Origin: Pseudomonadota bacterium
Lineage (GTDB): Bacteria > Pseudomonadota > Alphaproteobacteria > Acetobacterales > Acetobacteraceae
DNA: 64,000 nt
Assembly: GCA_018240405.1 (NCBI GenBank)
Contig: JAFEFW010000615.1
Location: forward strand, 95,287 to 159,286
Reading direction: 5' to 3'
The position numbers and the translations under genes are program-made. Positions within the stretch are counted from its first letter, which is position 1. Each line of letters begins with the position of its first letter. Positions 9,601 to 18,386 of this stretch are shown here, piece by piece. Under the pieces are notes generated by a model. That model was not told where the DNA came from, ran no database searches, and saw nothing but the letters and a program-made list of their open reading frames with translations.

Positions 9601-11389
9601 CATGCCCGATAGACTTCCACCCGACATTCCGTTGCAACGTCACGTTCAGCGTGGAGTGCAGGACGACCCAGCGAGTCATCGATTCATTGATCGATGAGTC
9701 TTTGATCCAGGTGTTGGGTGGCACGTCCCGGGCCATGTGGAAGTGAACAGGATAGTGGGCAAGGCGGCCGCCAACGCCAAGCTGACGGAATTCGACGCCC
9801 TGGATCTGCAGGGTGTCGAAGCCCTGCCGGAAGATCACCTGCCCGCCAAACTGGTAGTCGGCCTTGGCAGGCACGCCTTTCGCCGCATTACCATAAGTTG
9901 CGTCGTCAAAGGTTTCTCCGGGTCCATCACCGCCCGACAAGATCCGGATACTGCGGGTCAGCAACGCAACGGAGGCGCGCGTTTCCGCAGACTGGGCGAC
10001 GCTGGGATTGACAGCAGACGCATCGTTCGGATCGGAATCCGTGTCCGTGATCCCATTCTTGAACGTGTCGCTGGCGTCGGTCAGCAAGGCTGCCACGTTG
10101 AAGCGTGTCCCATTGTGGGCGAACTGCAGTCCCTGACCATTACCTGACGGGAGATCGGCTCTCTCCACCTCGATCTCACTTGCGGAAACGACATTCGTTA
10201 TCCGCATGACCTCGGAGTGACCTGGCATATAATCGGTGCTAGTAACAATAACCTCGTCGCCAATCTGCCAATCGCTCAAACCCTGTTGGGACGACGGCGT
10301 CAGAAAGCTGGGATCGCCGGGCCTATTCGGGTTTTTCGGATCAAGCTTCAGGTTGCGGTCAGATGCCTTGACGTTGTTCGAAAGACGAACCCAGCTGCTG
10401 CCTGGGAAGTCCGGCTTCGTGTCGTCGGCCAGCGCGGTGCCCTTGAACCCAACCAGCCGCAGTTTTCCACCGTAGCTGAGGCCAATGGACTTATAGCTGA
10501 AATAGCCGACGGCATTGTTGTTGTTCGGATCCGGCGCGTCATCCAAATACGTTTGGGCATATTGATAAAACAGTCCGGTGCGCTGGCTGGGATCGCCGCT
10601 TGGCAGGATCGGCGGCAGGCTTACCTTGCCGCTGCCGTTGGAAGTCCAGGTATCGAGCGGTATACCGCACGGACCCAGTGACACCGGACTCTGGCCACCC
10701 GGCGGCTGAATGGTGGCCGGGGTCGTACACGGAACGGAAATGCCGGAATTCTGCGCTTGGGGGAATGTAGGCCCTGTTGGCGGATTGGCTTTCGGGTTAC
10801 CGGCGGAGAATGCGGAAATCACAGTCTGGTCCGCGCCGTACAGGACAATCTGCAAGGTGCCCCCGCTGCTGCCGAACGGCTTCAGCGTCACCGTAGCCCC
10901 GGTCGTCGGGTCGACGTAGCTGTCGGTACCCGCCAGCATCTCGCCTTTGTTTTCGACGATAATCGACCGCGCCCAAAAGATCGTCTGCTTTGCATCCCCT
11001 GTCGCGGAGCCATCTGCCTCAAGGAAGACAAGCCGTCCCGCCGTGGTCCCGTCGTCCGACTGGCGGATGTTGACGTGACGGAAATAGTAGGGCTTCCCGG
11101 CTGGCACGAGACACAGGCCGGTAACGCTGAGGTCAGGCTGACTATCGGGCGGCTGACGTGTCCCCGCGCCACTCAGGTCCGCACGCAGCCCAGCATCCGG
11201 CGCAACGCCACCACTGCAAGGAAGCACCTCAGCCGACGCGGGCATTGCTACCAGCAGTATCGCGAGGAGTCCTGTCAACGCAGGTAGCCACCGGCGGGAT
11301 TGTCGGGATAATGGCGCCCATGCAGCTACCAACGGCATACCGCCAGTTAGAAATCGGCTGGTTCCCCGGTCCTTACGGATCATTAGCAT
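6620..11389 (-). CDS. giant secreted G8-domain protein with CEMIP/TMEM2-like beta-helix core
   Basis: 1589 aa. A hydrophobic signal segment (about 36-53, ending PASA) predicts export. A G8-like domain follows at about 95-190 (GRLVFLEADGS, IIVENKGEMLAGT, GGTLQIVLYGAD). Residues about 300-620 resemble the core of CEMIP/TMEM2 hyaluronan-degrading proteins and G8 relatives: DWQIGDEVIVTSTDYMPGHS, YPVHFHMA (about 546-553), a TRWVVLHSTLNVTLQRNVG coil and GHGFFLESGAETTN, consistent with a right-handed beta-helix. The C-terminus is Cys-rich (a CGCG cluster and CEKTCKNW). It lies upstream of the gsp operon and divergent from a DsbA-like gene, so it is a candidate T2SS substrate acting on an extracellular polysaccharide; the substrate is unknown. 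A second possible ATG is at 11338. Confidence 0.72.
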   Translation of the reverse strand: MLMIRKDRGTSRFLTGGMPLVAAWAPLSRQSRRWLPALTGLLAILLVAMPASAEVLPCSGGVAPDAGLRADLSGAGTRQPPDSQPDLSVTGLCLVPAGKPYYFRHVNIRQSDDGTTAGRLVFLEADGSATGDAKQTIFWARSIIVENKGEMLAGTDSYVDPTTGATVTLKPFGSSGGTLQIVLYGADQTVISAFSAGNPKANPPTGPTFPQAQNSGISVPCTTPATIQPPGGQSPVSLGPCGIPLDTWTSNGSGKVSLPPILPSGDPSQRTGLFYQYAQTYLDDAPDPNNNNAVGYFSYKSIGLSYGGKLRLVGFKGTALADDTKPDFPGSSWVRLSNNVKASDRNLKLDPKNPNRPGDPSFLTPSSQQGLSDWQIGDEVIVTSTDYMPGHSEVMRITNVVSASEIEVERADLPSGNGQGLQFAHNGTRFNVAALLTDASDTFKNGITDTDSDPNDASAVNPSVAQSAETRASVALLTRSIRILSGGDGPGETFDDATYGNAAKGVPAKADYQFGGQVIFRQGFDTLQIQGVEFRQLGVGGRLAHYPVHFHMARDVPPNTWIKDSSINESMTRWVVLHSTLNVTLQRNVGWKSIGHGFFLESGAETTNRFYSNIGILARAAVLGPLNDRTIPGILADNVDNTAQVRGRSDVMHPTVFWITNGWNDFVGNMAVGTGACGACFWLHNMFTNGDMVDAPYHDPAHRPPMAMARQNWSGFGYSARPGGESPVRTFFRNYCSSAMTSLNTVTDPSPCGALIGQVSLEQATFQPPDPNAGKPSQLTPVPSYAPPATTATADVPNDMYYPNIGGNRTPTVCAPGDTGCNIETVAKCDNSAPDHCAITIVDHYTSSFNFAETNFSAVWLRTPGWFLYDHSFLSDVQSAGLTFVSGGDYTRSSAPAGLWQLASHSIFVGATQPQQNDPSGEAWSTYADVRGPFNPMGTLDCLFSGPCMNVAQGIGFHRANWGAGQRMFNVYDGPAYEDYNAFLNIKTTLCQSPADCIYTGVPGVRYYTQPPDKGKPPYLPHAAIGWKQPNGFYYPVAFNSSNLYFNNVDIRHYVISPVFVRGSYMTDGTKFTSLFSGYPTPSLPTPPNDPRLPPNSTGIFNGFTDIDRQTVLVDDDGSLTGFSGTVSVNDDPYFGGPIQAAECLANVGVLPKIACGGANETLPPAPPSARTSPYEYLTTVIYPDCATLGNDKDTACGSEKDTVESPKDSKRYTANVGRGGAWSKDCTGPYCFGVPIYRQYLTDGSATSTTREWQKWTQLGCDKSPDAPKCNFPFIRMAGTATWQRSVLTANNGKYYIDTTHPKDQIGAFEGQNDTIDLGSAADSTASYVDCNIRTSGPCQQRSVNVFLPNQTYYVFFVYATNRVKQTYQIYVGKDFQTSSMQGVLMHPDTINFDKTVFSLPGTIFTTRMINRAGDTNPTNGPLEILEVAVDLTGIANDGSTTINGQKYSFNPKLPGRTETCRPKAFCSADSSTGSCGCGLKDDPRLLLNPKLADICEKTCKNWAQRQIDCPDEGCLGFSFTLPGTFAADGQNKRPKVAAFPSAAGSPWLKMFTGATVPAGVCTYTDAQTPGLPGCPVPNIADLDGLPQ

Positions 11390-11498
11390 TCAGTCCGTTC
11401 GCAGGCTACTATCGCAACAAGTCTGCCGGACTTGGTGCATTCGCACCAGCACCAATCTCAGGATTGCATCGTTGTTGATCCAACGTCACCTTTCTGCC

Positions 11499-12350
11499 AT
11501 GACGTGTGGCTCGGCCGTAGGGGAGCCAAACGATCGCTGCCCTGACGCTCGTAATGACGGGGACGGCCACCTGACGGACGGCCCACGCCGGCGCCGCCTG
11601 TTGCTGGCTGTATTGTTTCCTGCCGTCACGCCTGCACTGTGTGCCGCCGGCCTATATGGTCTGACACCGGTGGTTGAGGCAAAGGCGGAGAGTTTCGATG
11701 CGGGCGAGCGTACCGAAATTGTTCGCATCCTGCGAGACGCGCTGAAGACTGACCCCACAATCCTGCAGGAGGCGTTGGAGACCTATGCCACCGATGCTCG
11801 GCAGCGGCGGGCGCAGGCCATGCGGCAGGCGATCGCGACGCGGCGAGACATGATTTTTAGCAAGAACGACCCGTCCGCCGGTCCGCCCGACGCACCTGTC
11901 ACAGTCGTGGAGTTCTTCGACACCAACTGCGGCTACTGCCGGCAGGTCGAGCCGATGCTTAGCAGTTGGCTGCGTAACGGGCCGGGTCTTCGTATCATCT
12001 ATAAGGACATGCCGATCCTCGGTCCCTCGAGTTCACTCGGCTCGCGCGCGCTGCTGGCGGCACAACGTCAGGGCGCTTACCAAAGGTTGCGTGACGCCAT
12101 GATGCACAGCCCGCCCAACCTGAATGAGGCATCGTTGCAGACGATCGTCAGCGATCTCGGCCTGGACTGGAACAGACTCCAGGCAGACATGGCAGATCCT
12201 ACGATCCAGCAGCGCCTCGACGACAATGTGCGTCTTGGCCAGGATCTCGGCATCAGCGGCACGCCAGCTTTCGTGGTCGGCGATCGCCTCGTGCTGGGAT
12301 CCGACATGGCGCAACTGCAGGCGGCCATCATGGAGTCACGCCGCCGGTAA
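11499..12350 (+). CDS. DsbA/ScsC-like periplasmic disulfide oxidoreductase
   Basis: About 283 aa from the ATG at 11499; an in-frame TTG at 11472 would add 9. An Arg-rich stretch and a hydrophobic segment (RRRRLLLAVLFPAVTPALCAAGLYGL) serve as signal or anchor. A charged helical region follows, as in trimeric ScsC-type proteins, and then a DsbA-like thioredoxin domain with the active site NCGYCRQV and the cis-Pro loop GISGTPAFVVGD. It probably forms or isomerises disulfides in exported proteins. It is transcribed divergently from the Cys-containing 1589-aa exoprotein, with only about 110 bases between the start codons. The N-terminus is long and has no clear ribosome binding site. Confidence 0.8.
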   Translation: MTCGSAVGEPNDRCPDARNDGDGHLTDGPRRRRLLLAVLFPAVTPALCAAGLYGLTPVVEAKAESFDAGERTEIVRILRDALKTDPTILQEALETYATDARQRRAQAMRQAIATRRDMIFSKNDPSAGPPDAPVTVVEFFDTNCGYCRQVEPMLSSWLRNGPGLRIIYKDMPILGPSSSLGSRALLAAQRQGAYQRLRDAMMHSPPNLNEASLQTIVSDLGLDWNRLQADMADPTIQQRLDDNVRLGQDLGISGTPAFVVGDRLVLGSDMAQLQAAIMESRRR

Positions 12351-12415
12351 CCCGCCTCTTGCGCATCCCGTCCGTTCTTTGCAACGTTCCGCCGTACATC
12401 GCCGGAACTTCGCGC

Positions 12416-12709
12416 ATGCGCCTTCCCTGCCTTCTCGCATCTGTCCTGTTGCTGGCCGGCTGCGCCCAGACCACCCCGACTTTCCTGGCCAATGGGCAGG
12501 AAGTGATCCGCGTCACCTGCAACAACACCATCCAAGGCGCCACCGCATGCTTCGCGGCAGCCGGCGAGATCTGCGGACCGCGTGGGTATGTCCTGTTCGA
12601 CTGGACCGGCAAGCCGTGGCCACTGCCGTACCCCGAACCGGACGTCGTGGACGGGGACCCCGCCTTCTCCAGCACCGGGCTGCTGGTGGCCTGTCGCCGG
12701 ACCGGCTGA
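12416..12709 (+). CDS. small lipoprotein, Cys-rich
   Basis: 97 aa. A lipoprotein signal (MRLPCLLASVLLLAGC) has a lipobox LAGC, giving a mature lipid-modified Cys at about residue 16. The mature part carries a C-N-N...C-F-A-A-A-G-E-I-C-G-P-R-G-Y pattern that resembles small YecR-like outer-membrane lipoproteins. The function is unknown. A TTG at 12359 could extend it by 19 residues, but the lipoprotein signal fits the ATG at 12416. It lies 65 bases downstream of the DsbA-like gene and may be co-transcribed; its three mature Cys could be substrates of that enzyme. Confidence 0.65.
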   Translation: MRLPCLLASVLLLAGCAQTTPTFLANGQEVIRVTCNNTIQGATACFAAAGEICGPRGYVLFDWTGKPWPLPYPEPDVVDGDPAFSSTGLLVACRRTG

Positions 12710-12808
12710 CGGTCGGTCTATGTCCCGAACCCAAGCGGTTTGGCGATAACGGGGCCAATGCCGCTCACCGGGCGCCGGTTTGGCAGGATTGGCGAAGCCT
12801 GACCGGTG

Positions 12809-12822
12809 CGGGGCGCGCCCCG
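12809..12822. terminator. GC palindrome between convergent genes
   Basis: CGGGGCGCGCCCCG is a perfect 14-bp palindrome in the 138-base gap between two convergent genes. It could be a bidirectional transcription terminator, but there is no T-run on either side and self-complementary GC runs are common at this base composition. Confidence 0.25.
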
Positions 12823-12847
12823 GACATCGGAGCGTGCCCGCGTATCG

Positions 12848-13912
12848 TCAGTTCAATCGCAGGTCGATGATGTGTTTCGGATCAGGCTGTAGGTCGCCCC
12901 GTTCGACCCGCTTGACGATATCGGTCAGCGCAGCATTTGCCGGCGTCGCCAGGCCGATCTCCTCACCCTTGCGGCAGACGAAGCCGTTCAGAAACTCGAT
13001 CTCGGTGCGGCGCCCTTTCACCATATCCTGACCCATGGAGGGCCGGTGTTCGCCGCCGCCGCCTTTGCTCACCTCGGCCAGACGATGCTCATCGTACTCG
13101 CGCGTGGCCGCCGCATCGCCTTCGCCAGCGCGCGCAATCACTTCCGGATCGATGTGGTGGATTTCCTCCAATTCATACCCCAGCGCCAGACCGACGCGGA
13201 TCGCCTCCGACCCGAGCCGCGAGCCGAAGCGGCGCAGCGTGTCGTTGCGTAGGATGTCCTTGCTGATCAGCCCGGTGCAGGCCGACAAGCCGTTGCCCAT
13301 CACGTTGGTCACCAGCTTCGACCAGCGCTCACCCCACAAATTGGTCGTCGCCAGCGCCGAGTCGGCATAGGCCACCAGGCGGCGGATCTCCTCCGCACGG
13401 TCGGTGATACGACCATGCACCTCACCGGTGCGAAATACTGTGTGCTTCTCCCCGCTCTTGCCGGCAGCACGGCGCACGTGACCGGGTTCGCACAGATCAA
13501 CGGTGATCGAACTGGCGATGCAGCCGACCACCTTGCCCCAGCCGACCACGCCGGCAATCGTCTCCTCATTCATACAATTCTGTAAGGAAACGACAAAGCC
13601 GTTCGGCGCGAGGTACTGGGCAATCATCGTCGTTGCCCATTCGGTATCGTATGACTTCATGCAGACAAAGGCGATATCGAACGGCTTTTCCTTCGAAATC
13701 TGCTGCAATTCCGTGAGGTGCAGGGCGCGGACCGGTGTCGACCAATCCGGGACGTCGCGGATGTGGGTCACCTTCAGGCCCTTGGCCTTCATGGTCTCAA
13801 CATTTTCCGGCCAGGGATCGATGAAGGTGACGTCTTCCCCGGCCTGAGCCATGTGGGCGCCGGCATAAGCGCCGACCGCGCCCGTGCCCATGATCGCGAT
13901 CTTGTAACCCAT
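12848..13912 (-). CDS. ketopantoate reductase-family (PanE/ApbA-like) dehydrogenase
   Basis: 354 aa. The N-terminal Rossmann fold has IAIMGTGAVGAYAGAHMAQAG (GxGxxG), followed by FVCMKSYDTEWA and LQNCMNEETI, both typical of the PanE/ApbA family. The C-terminal helical domain has the KLVTNVMGNGLSACTG stretch with the conserved Lys and Asn. The reaction is probably NADPH-dependent reduction of a 2-oxo acid. At 354 aa it is longer than biosynthetic PanE (about 300), so a ketopantoate role is not certain. The start at 13912 has a strong AAGGGG ribosome site; an upstream start at 13981 is less likely. Confidence 0.75.
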   Translation of the reverse strand: MGYKIAIMGTGAVGAYAGAHMAQAGEDVTFIDPWPENVETMKAKGLKVTHIRDVPDWSTPVRALHLTELQQISKEKPFDIAFVCMKSYDTEWATTMIAQYLAPNGFVVSLQNCMNEETIAGVVGWGKVVGCIASSITVDLCEPGHVRRAAGKSGEKHTVFRTGEVHGRITDRAEEIRRLVAYADSALATTNLWGERWSKLVTNVMGNGLSACTGLISKDILRNDTLRRFGSRLGSEAIRVGLALGYELEEIHHIDPEVIARAGEGDAAATREYDEHRLAEVSKGGGGEHRPSMGQDMVKGRRTEIEFLNGFVCRKGEEIGLATPANAALTDIVKRVERGDLQPDPKHIIDLRLN

Positions 13913-14131
13913 CGTTCCCGATCCCCTTGCTGCGATTGTTCGATCGCAGTCTGCCGCGTCGCGTAAGAAACGCAACCGCACGGCAGGAATACCGGCAAGC
14001 TACGTCATGTTGCGCCGCAATAAGTAATTACGATTCGTTACCTACCTCACTTTTTGGCTAGCGCGCAAACCAGTGGGTGAGAAGGCCATAGCGGCATGCC
14101 ATATGCGCCACGACGAGAGGGTGACGTGGCG

Positions 14132-15244
14132 ATGACGGGACGCGCTGAATGGCGACTGGCAGTGGCGGTGGGGATACTGCTGCTGGTTCGGTTCCCAGCA
14201 CTCGCTGCCGACATGTCTACGGTCCCGGTTCAAACGGCCGCAGCCCGGATCCAGGACGTGCCAGTACTGCTCGGTGGCCTCGGCACCGTGCAGCCACTGA
14301 ACGTGGTGCAGATCAAGGCGCAGGTGAACGGCAACCTGATCGCTCTGCCGGCGCCGGAAGGGTCGACGGTACGCGCCGGCGACGTCCTGGCCGAAATCGA
14401 TCCAAGACCCTACCAGGCGGCGCTGGACCAGGCCTTGGCACAGCGTGATGAGGATGCCGCCCTGCTGCACAGCGCGCAACTCGACCTGAAGCGTTTTCAG
14501 GACCTGGCAAAAAGCCAGTTCGCACCGGTACAGCAGGTCGACAACCAGCAGGCGACAGTGAACAAGCTGCTCGCGGCCATCGCGTTGGACAACGCCGTTG
14601 TCGAAACAGCTCGCATCAATCTCGGCTACTGTGTGATCAAGGCCCCGTTCGACGGGCAGGTGGGATTTTACCAGGTAACCGTCGGCAACCTTGTGCAGGT
14701 GGCCAACGCCACCGCGATTCTGACGCTGACCCAGACCAGCCCGATTTCGGTCGTATTCACATTGCCGGAGGCTGCCCTGTCCAAGGTAACGGCAGCCCGC
14801 GCGCAGGGAGCCGTGCCGGTGCAGGCGCTCGATAATGATGGCCGCATGCTGGCACAGGGAACATTGCTGACACCCAACAACATGATCGACGCGGCGACCG
14901 GCACCATAGCGCTGAAAGCGACGTTCCCGAACCAGGACAGCCATCTGGTGGCCGGCCAGTTCGTCGACGCGCGCATTGAGGTGGAGACGCTGCGCCGGGC
15001 GGTCACAGCGCCGGTCGCTGCCATCAATCGTGGACCCGACGGCGCTTTCACCTATGTCGTCGACGCCAGTGGCACCGCCCGCCAAGTCCCGGTCTCCGTT
15101 GGACTGCAGTGGAACGGCTGGCAGGTCATTACCCAAGGACTGGCTGGTGACGAGACACTCGTTGTCGGCGGCCAGTCGCGGCTCGGGCCCGGTATGACCG
15201 TCCGGGCCACTCCGGCCGCCGCCGATACCGCGGCACCGACATAG
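14132..15244 (+). CDS. RND efflux periplasmic adaptor (MdtA-like)
   Basis: About 370 aa. A signal sequence (AVAVGILLLVRFPALAA) precedes a membrane-fusion-protein body: a barrel-sandwich hybrid half (VQIKAQVNGNLIALPAPEGSTVRAGDVLAEIDPRPY), a helical hairpin of moderate length, the return half (LGYCVIKAPFDGQVG) and beta-barrel/MP domains ending in GLGPGMTVR-like sequence. This is the MdtA/AcrA family that bridges an inner-membrane RND pump to an outer-membrane channel. It is 13 bases upstream of the pump gene. A GTG at 14126 is an equally good start, with GAGAGG at 14115-14120. Confidence 0.88.
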   Translation: MTGRAEWRLAVAVGILLLVRFPALAADMSTVPVQTAAARIQDVPVLLGGLGTVQPLNVVQIKAQVNGNLIALPAPEGSTVRAGDVLAEIDPRPYQAALDQALAQRDEDAALLHSAQLDLKRFQDLAKSQFAPVQQVDNQQATVNKLLAAIALDNAVVETARINLGYCVIKAPFDGQVGFYQVTVGNLVQVANATAILTLTQTSPISVVFTLPEAALSKVTAARAQGAVPVQALDNDGRMLAQGTLLTPNNMIDAATGTIALKATFPNQDSHLVAGQFVDARIEVETLRRAVTAPVAAINRGPDGAFTYVVDASGTARQVPVSVGLQWNGWQVITQGLAGDETLVVGGQSRLGPGMTVRATPAAADTAAPT

Positions 15245-15257
15245 GATTTCATTTCGC

Positions 15258-18200
15258 ATGAGCGTATCAACGCCGTTCATCCGGCGGCCGATTGCCACGT
15301 CCCTGCTGATGGCCGCGCTGTTCCTGGCCGGCTTGGTTGCCTACCCGCTGCTTCCGGTGGCGCCGCTGCCCAACGTGCAGTTCCCGACACTGACCGTGAC
15401 CGCGCAATATCCGGGTGCCAGTCCGGAAACGATGGCGGCGACCGTGGCAACGCCGCTGGAGACGCAGTTCGGCCAGATGCTGCCCGGCCTGACCCAGATG
15501 ACCTCCGTCTCGGTCCTGGGTTCGACCCAGATCACACTGCAGTTTGGACTGGAAACCGACCTCGGCCAATCAGAGACCTTATTGCTGGAGGCGATCAACG
15601 CAGCGGAAGGTTCACTGCCGAAGGGCATGCCCTCGCCGCCGACGTTCAGGGCCATCAACCCGGCCGACGCCCCGATCATGATCCTGGCGATGCAGTCCGA
15701 CCAGGCGCCTATCACCGAGGTCGACAGTTACGCAGAGAACCTGGTCGAACAGCAGCTTTCCCAGTTGCCCGGTGTCGGCCAGGTTCTGGTCGGCGGCCAG
15801 CAGACACCGGCCATCCGGGTGCAGGTGGATCCGGCGCGACTGGCTACGATGGGGCTGACGCTGGAAGACGTACGCAGCGTCCTGAGCACCGTCACGGTCG
15901 ACGACCCCAAGGGCAGCATCGACGGACCGAACAGAGCATTTACCGTCTACGCCAATGACCAACTGACACAGGCGGAGCCCTATAACCGGATCATTATCGG
16001 TTACCGCAACGGTGCGCCAATCCGCATCGGCGACATCGGCCGGGCGGTCGCGGGTCCGCAGAACCGCGAGCTCGGCGCGTGGACCAACGGCAAGCGCTCC
16101 GTGCTGTTGCTGGTGTTCAAGCAGCCGAACGCCAATGTCATTGCGACTGCGGACGGCGTGAAGGCAAAGCTGGAGTCGTTGCGGGCCAATATCCCGCCCA
16201 ACATCCACCTGGACGTGGTCTCGGACCGCACGCTGACCATCCGGGCCTCGGTGTCGGACGTGGACTTCACGCTGATGCTGTCGATCGGCCTGGTCGTAAT
16301 GGTGATCTTCCTGTTCCTGCGGAACCTGTGGGCGACCATCATCCCCAGCATCACCATTCCCGTCGCGCTGGTGGCGACGCTGGGCGCGATGTATCTGTGC
16401 GGCTTCAGCCTGGACAATCTGTCGCTGATGGGACTGACGATTGCGGTCGGATTTGTTGTCGACGACGCGATCGTCATGCTGGAGAACATCTTCCGACATA
16501 TTGAAGACGGCATGAAACCGTTCGATGCTGCCCTGCAGGGGGCGGCAGAAATCGGCTTCACGATTGTCTCCATCAGCCTGTCGCTGATAGCGGTGTTCAT
16601 CCCGCTGCTGCTGATGGGTGGCATCGTTGGCCGCATCTTCCGGGAATTTGCCATCGTCGTATCGATCACCATCGTCCTGTCAGCTATTGTCTCGCTGACG
16701 CTGACCCCAATGTTGTGCTCGCGTTTCCTGGCATCGCCAACTCACCGGCACAGCAAAACCTATCAGTGGGTCGAGGCGTTTTTTGACAGCATGCTACGGT
16801 TCTACACGCGTACATTGGACATTGCGCTGCGCTTCCGGTTCCTGACGCTTCTTGTGTTCATTGCGACGGTTACGCTGACCGGCGTGCTGTACGTCGTCAT
16901 CCCGAAAGGATTCTTCCCCACACAGGACACCGGCATCGTGATCGGCATCACGGACGCGGCGCAGGACGTATCCTTTCAGCAGATGGCTACCTTGCAGCAG
17001 CGCGCCGCAGCCGTGGTGCTGGACAATCCGGACGTGGCCACAGTGGTATCGACTGTCGGCGCGGGCGTAGCCGGGCAGACCGCCAACAATGGCCGGATGT
17101 ACATCACGCTGAAGCCGTGGGACGAGCGGAAGGCCAGCGCGACCCAGGTGATTGGCCAATTGAGCGCGGCGATGCAGGCCGTGCCGGGTATCCGGTTGTT
17201 CCTGCAACCGGCGCAGGACGTCAGCGTCGGTGCCCGCCTCGGCCGGACGATGTATCAATACACGTTGCAGGACGCGAGCCAGGCGGAGCTAAACGTTTGG
17301 GCGCCTAAAATTCTGGCCCGGATGCAGCAAAGTCCGTTGCTGGCGGACGTAACCTCCGATCAGGAGAACGCGGGCGCCACCGAAACGCTGACCTATGATC
17401 GCGACCAGGCTGCTCGATTTGGTGTGCAACCGGCCGCAATCGATGCGATCCTGTATGATGCATTCGGGCAGCGGCAGGTGGCGCAGTATTTCACCGGCAA
17501 CAAGGCGTACTATGTGATCCTGGAGTCGCTGCCGAACCAGTACAGTGACCCGTCAACGCTGCAGAAGCTGTATGTGCACGCGACAAGCGGTGCGATGGTG
17601 CCGCTCTCGACGCTGCTGCATGAGACGACGCTGCCGGTGCAGCCGCTTGCGATCAACCACCAGAGTCAATTCCCCTCTGTCACCATCTCCTTCAACCTCA
17701 GGGGTGAGGCCTCGCTTGGCGATGCCGTCAGAAGCGTGCAGCAAATCCAGGCATCAATGGGGGTTCCGCCGACGGTACAGGGCAGCTTCCAGGGCACAGC
17801 GCAGGCGTTCCAGACATCGCTTCGTTCCGAACCGTACCTGATCGCGGCAGCTCTGGTGGCCGTCTACATCATTCTTGGCATTTTGTACGAGAGCTACATC
17901 CTGCCGCTGACCATCCTGTCGACGCTGCCTTCGGCCGGCGTAGGCGCGTTGTTGATGCTGCTGGCATTCCACTACCAGCTCACGGTGATCGCATTGATCG
18001 GCATCATCCTGTTGATCGGCATCGTGAAGAAGAACGGCATCATGATGGTCGATTTTGCCATCGCTGCCGAGCGGCGGGAGAGCCTGTCCCCACTGCAGGC
18101 GATCCGTCAGGCGTGCCTGCTGCGCTTCCGTCCTATCCTCATGACGACGATGGCGGCGCTGTTAAGCGGGCTGCCGCTGATGCTGGAAAGTGGCGCAGGT

Positions 18201-18386
18201 TCCGAATTGCGCAAGCCGTTGGGCATCGCCATGGTCGGCGGCCTGCTGCTGAGTCAGGTGCTGACGCTCTACACGACGCCGGTCATCTACCTGTATCTCG
18301 ATCGCCTGCAGCACTGGCTGGTCCCGGAACGGCGGCGCCACGCTCCCCGTCTGGCGGGCAAGATGGGGGCGATGGCCGCGGATTGA
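15258..18386 (+). CDS. RND multidrug efflux pump (MdtB/MdtC-like)
   Basis: 1042 aa, the standard length for an HAE1/MdtBC-type RND pump. It begins MSVSTPFIRRPIATSLLMAALFLAG and has twelve membrane segments with two large periplasmic loops. The TM4 proton-relay acidic pair is visible in VVDDAIVMLENI and the TM10 Lys in IGIVKKNGIMMVDFA. It pairs with the adaptor just upstream. No outer-membrane channel gene (OprM/TolC) and no regulator adjoin it, so it must use a channel encoded elsewhere. Substrates cannot be read from sequence; MdtBC relatives export bile salts, novobiocin and some metals. Confidence 0.9.
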   Translation: MSVSTPFIRRPIATSLLMAALFLAGLVAYPLLPVAPLPNVQFPTLTVTAQYPGASPETMAATVATPLETQFGQMLPGLTQMTSVSVLGSTQITLQFGLETDLGQSETLLLEAINAAEGSLPKGMPSPPTFRAINPADAPIMILAMQSDQAPITEVDSYAENLVEQQLSQLPGVGQVLVGGQQTPAIRVQVDPARLATMGLTLEDVRSVLSTVTVDDPKGSIDGPNRAFTVYANDQLTQAEPYNRIIIGYRNGAPIRIGDIGRAVAGPQNRELGAWTNGKRSVLLLVFKQPNANVIATADGVKAKLESLRANIPPNIHLDVVSDRTLTIRASVSDVDFTLMLSIGLVVMVIFLFLRNLWATIIPSITIPVALVATLGAMYLCGFSLDNLSLMGLTIAVGFVVDDAIVMLENIFRHIEDGMKPFDAALQGAAEIGFTIVSISLSLIAVFIPLLLMGGIVGRIFREFAIVVSITIVLSAIVSLTLTPMLCSRFLASPTHRHSKTYQWVEAFFDSMLRFYTRTLDIALRFRFLTLLVFIATVTLTGVLYVVIPKGFFPTQDTGIVIGITDAAQDVSFQQMATLQQRAAAVVLDNPDVATVVSTVGAGVAGQTANNGRMYITLKPWDERKASATQVIGQLSAAMQAVPGIRLFLQPAQDVSVGARLGRTMYQYTLQDASQAELNVWAPKILARMQQSPLLADVTSDQENAGATETLTYDRDQAARFGVQPAAIDAILYDAFGQRQVAQYFTGNKAYYVILESLPNQYSDPSTLQKLYVHATSGAMVPLSTLLHETTLPVQPLAINHQSQFPSVTISFNLRGEASLGDAVRSVQQIQASMGVPPTVQGSFQGTAQAFQTSLRSEPYLIAAALVAVYIILGILYESYILPLTILSTLPSAGVGALLMLLAFHYQLTVIALIGIILLIGIVKKNGIMMVDFAIAAERRESLSPLQAIRQACLLRFRPILMTTMAALLSGLPLMLESGAGSELRKPLGIAMVGGLLLSQVLTLYTTPVIYLYLDRLQHWLVPERRRHAPRLAGKMGAMAAD

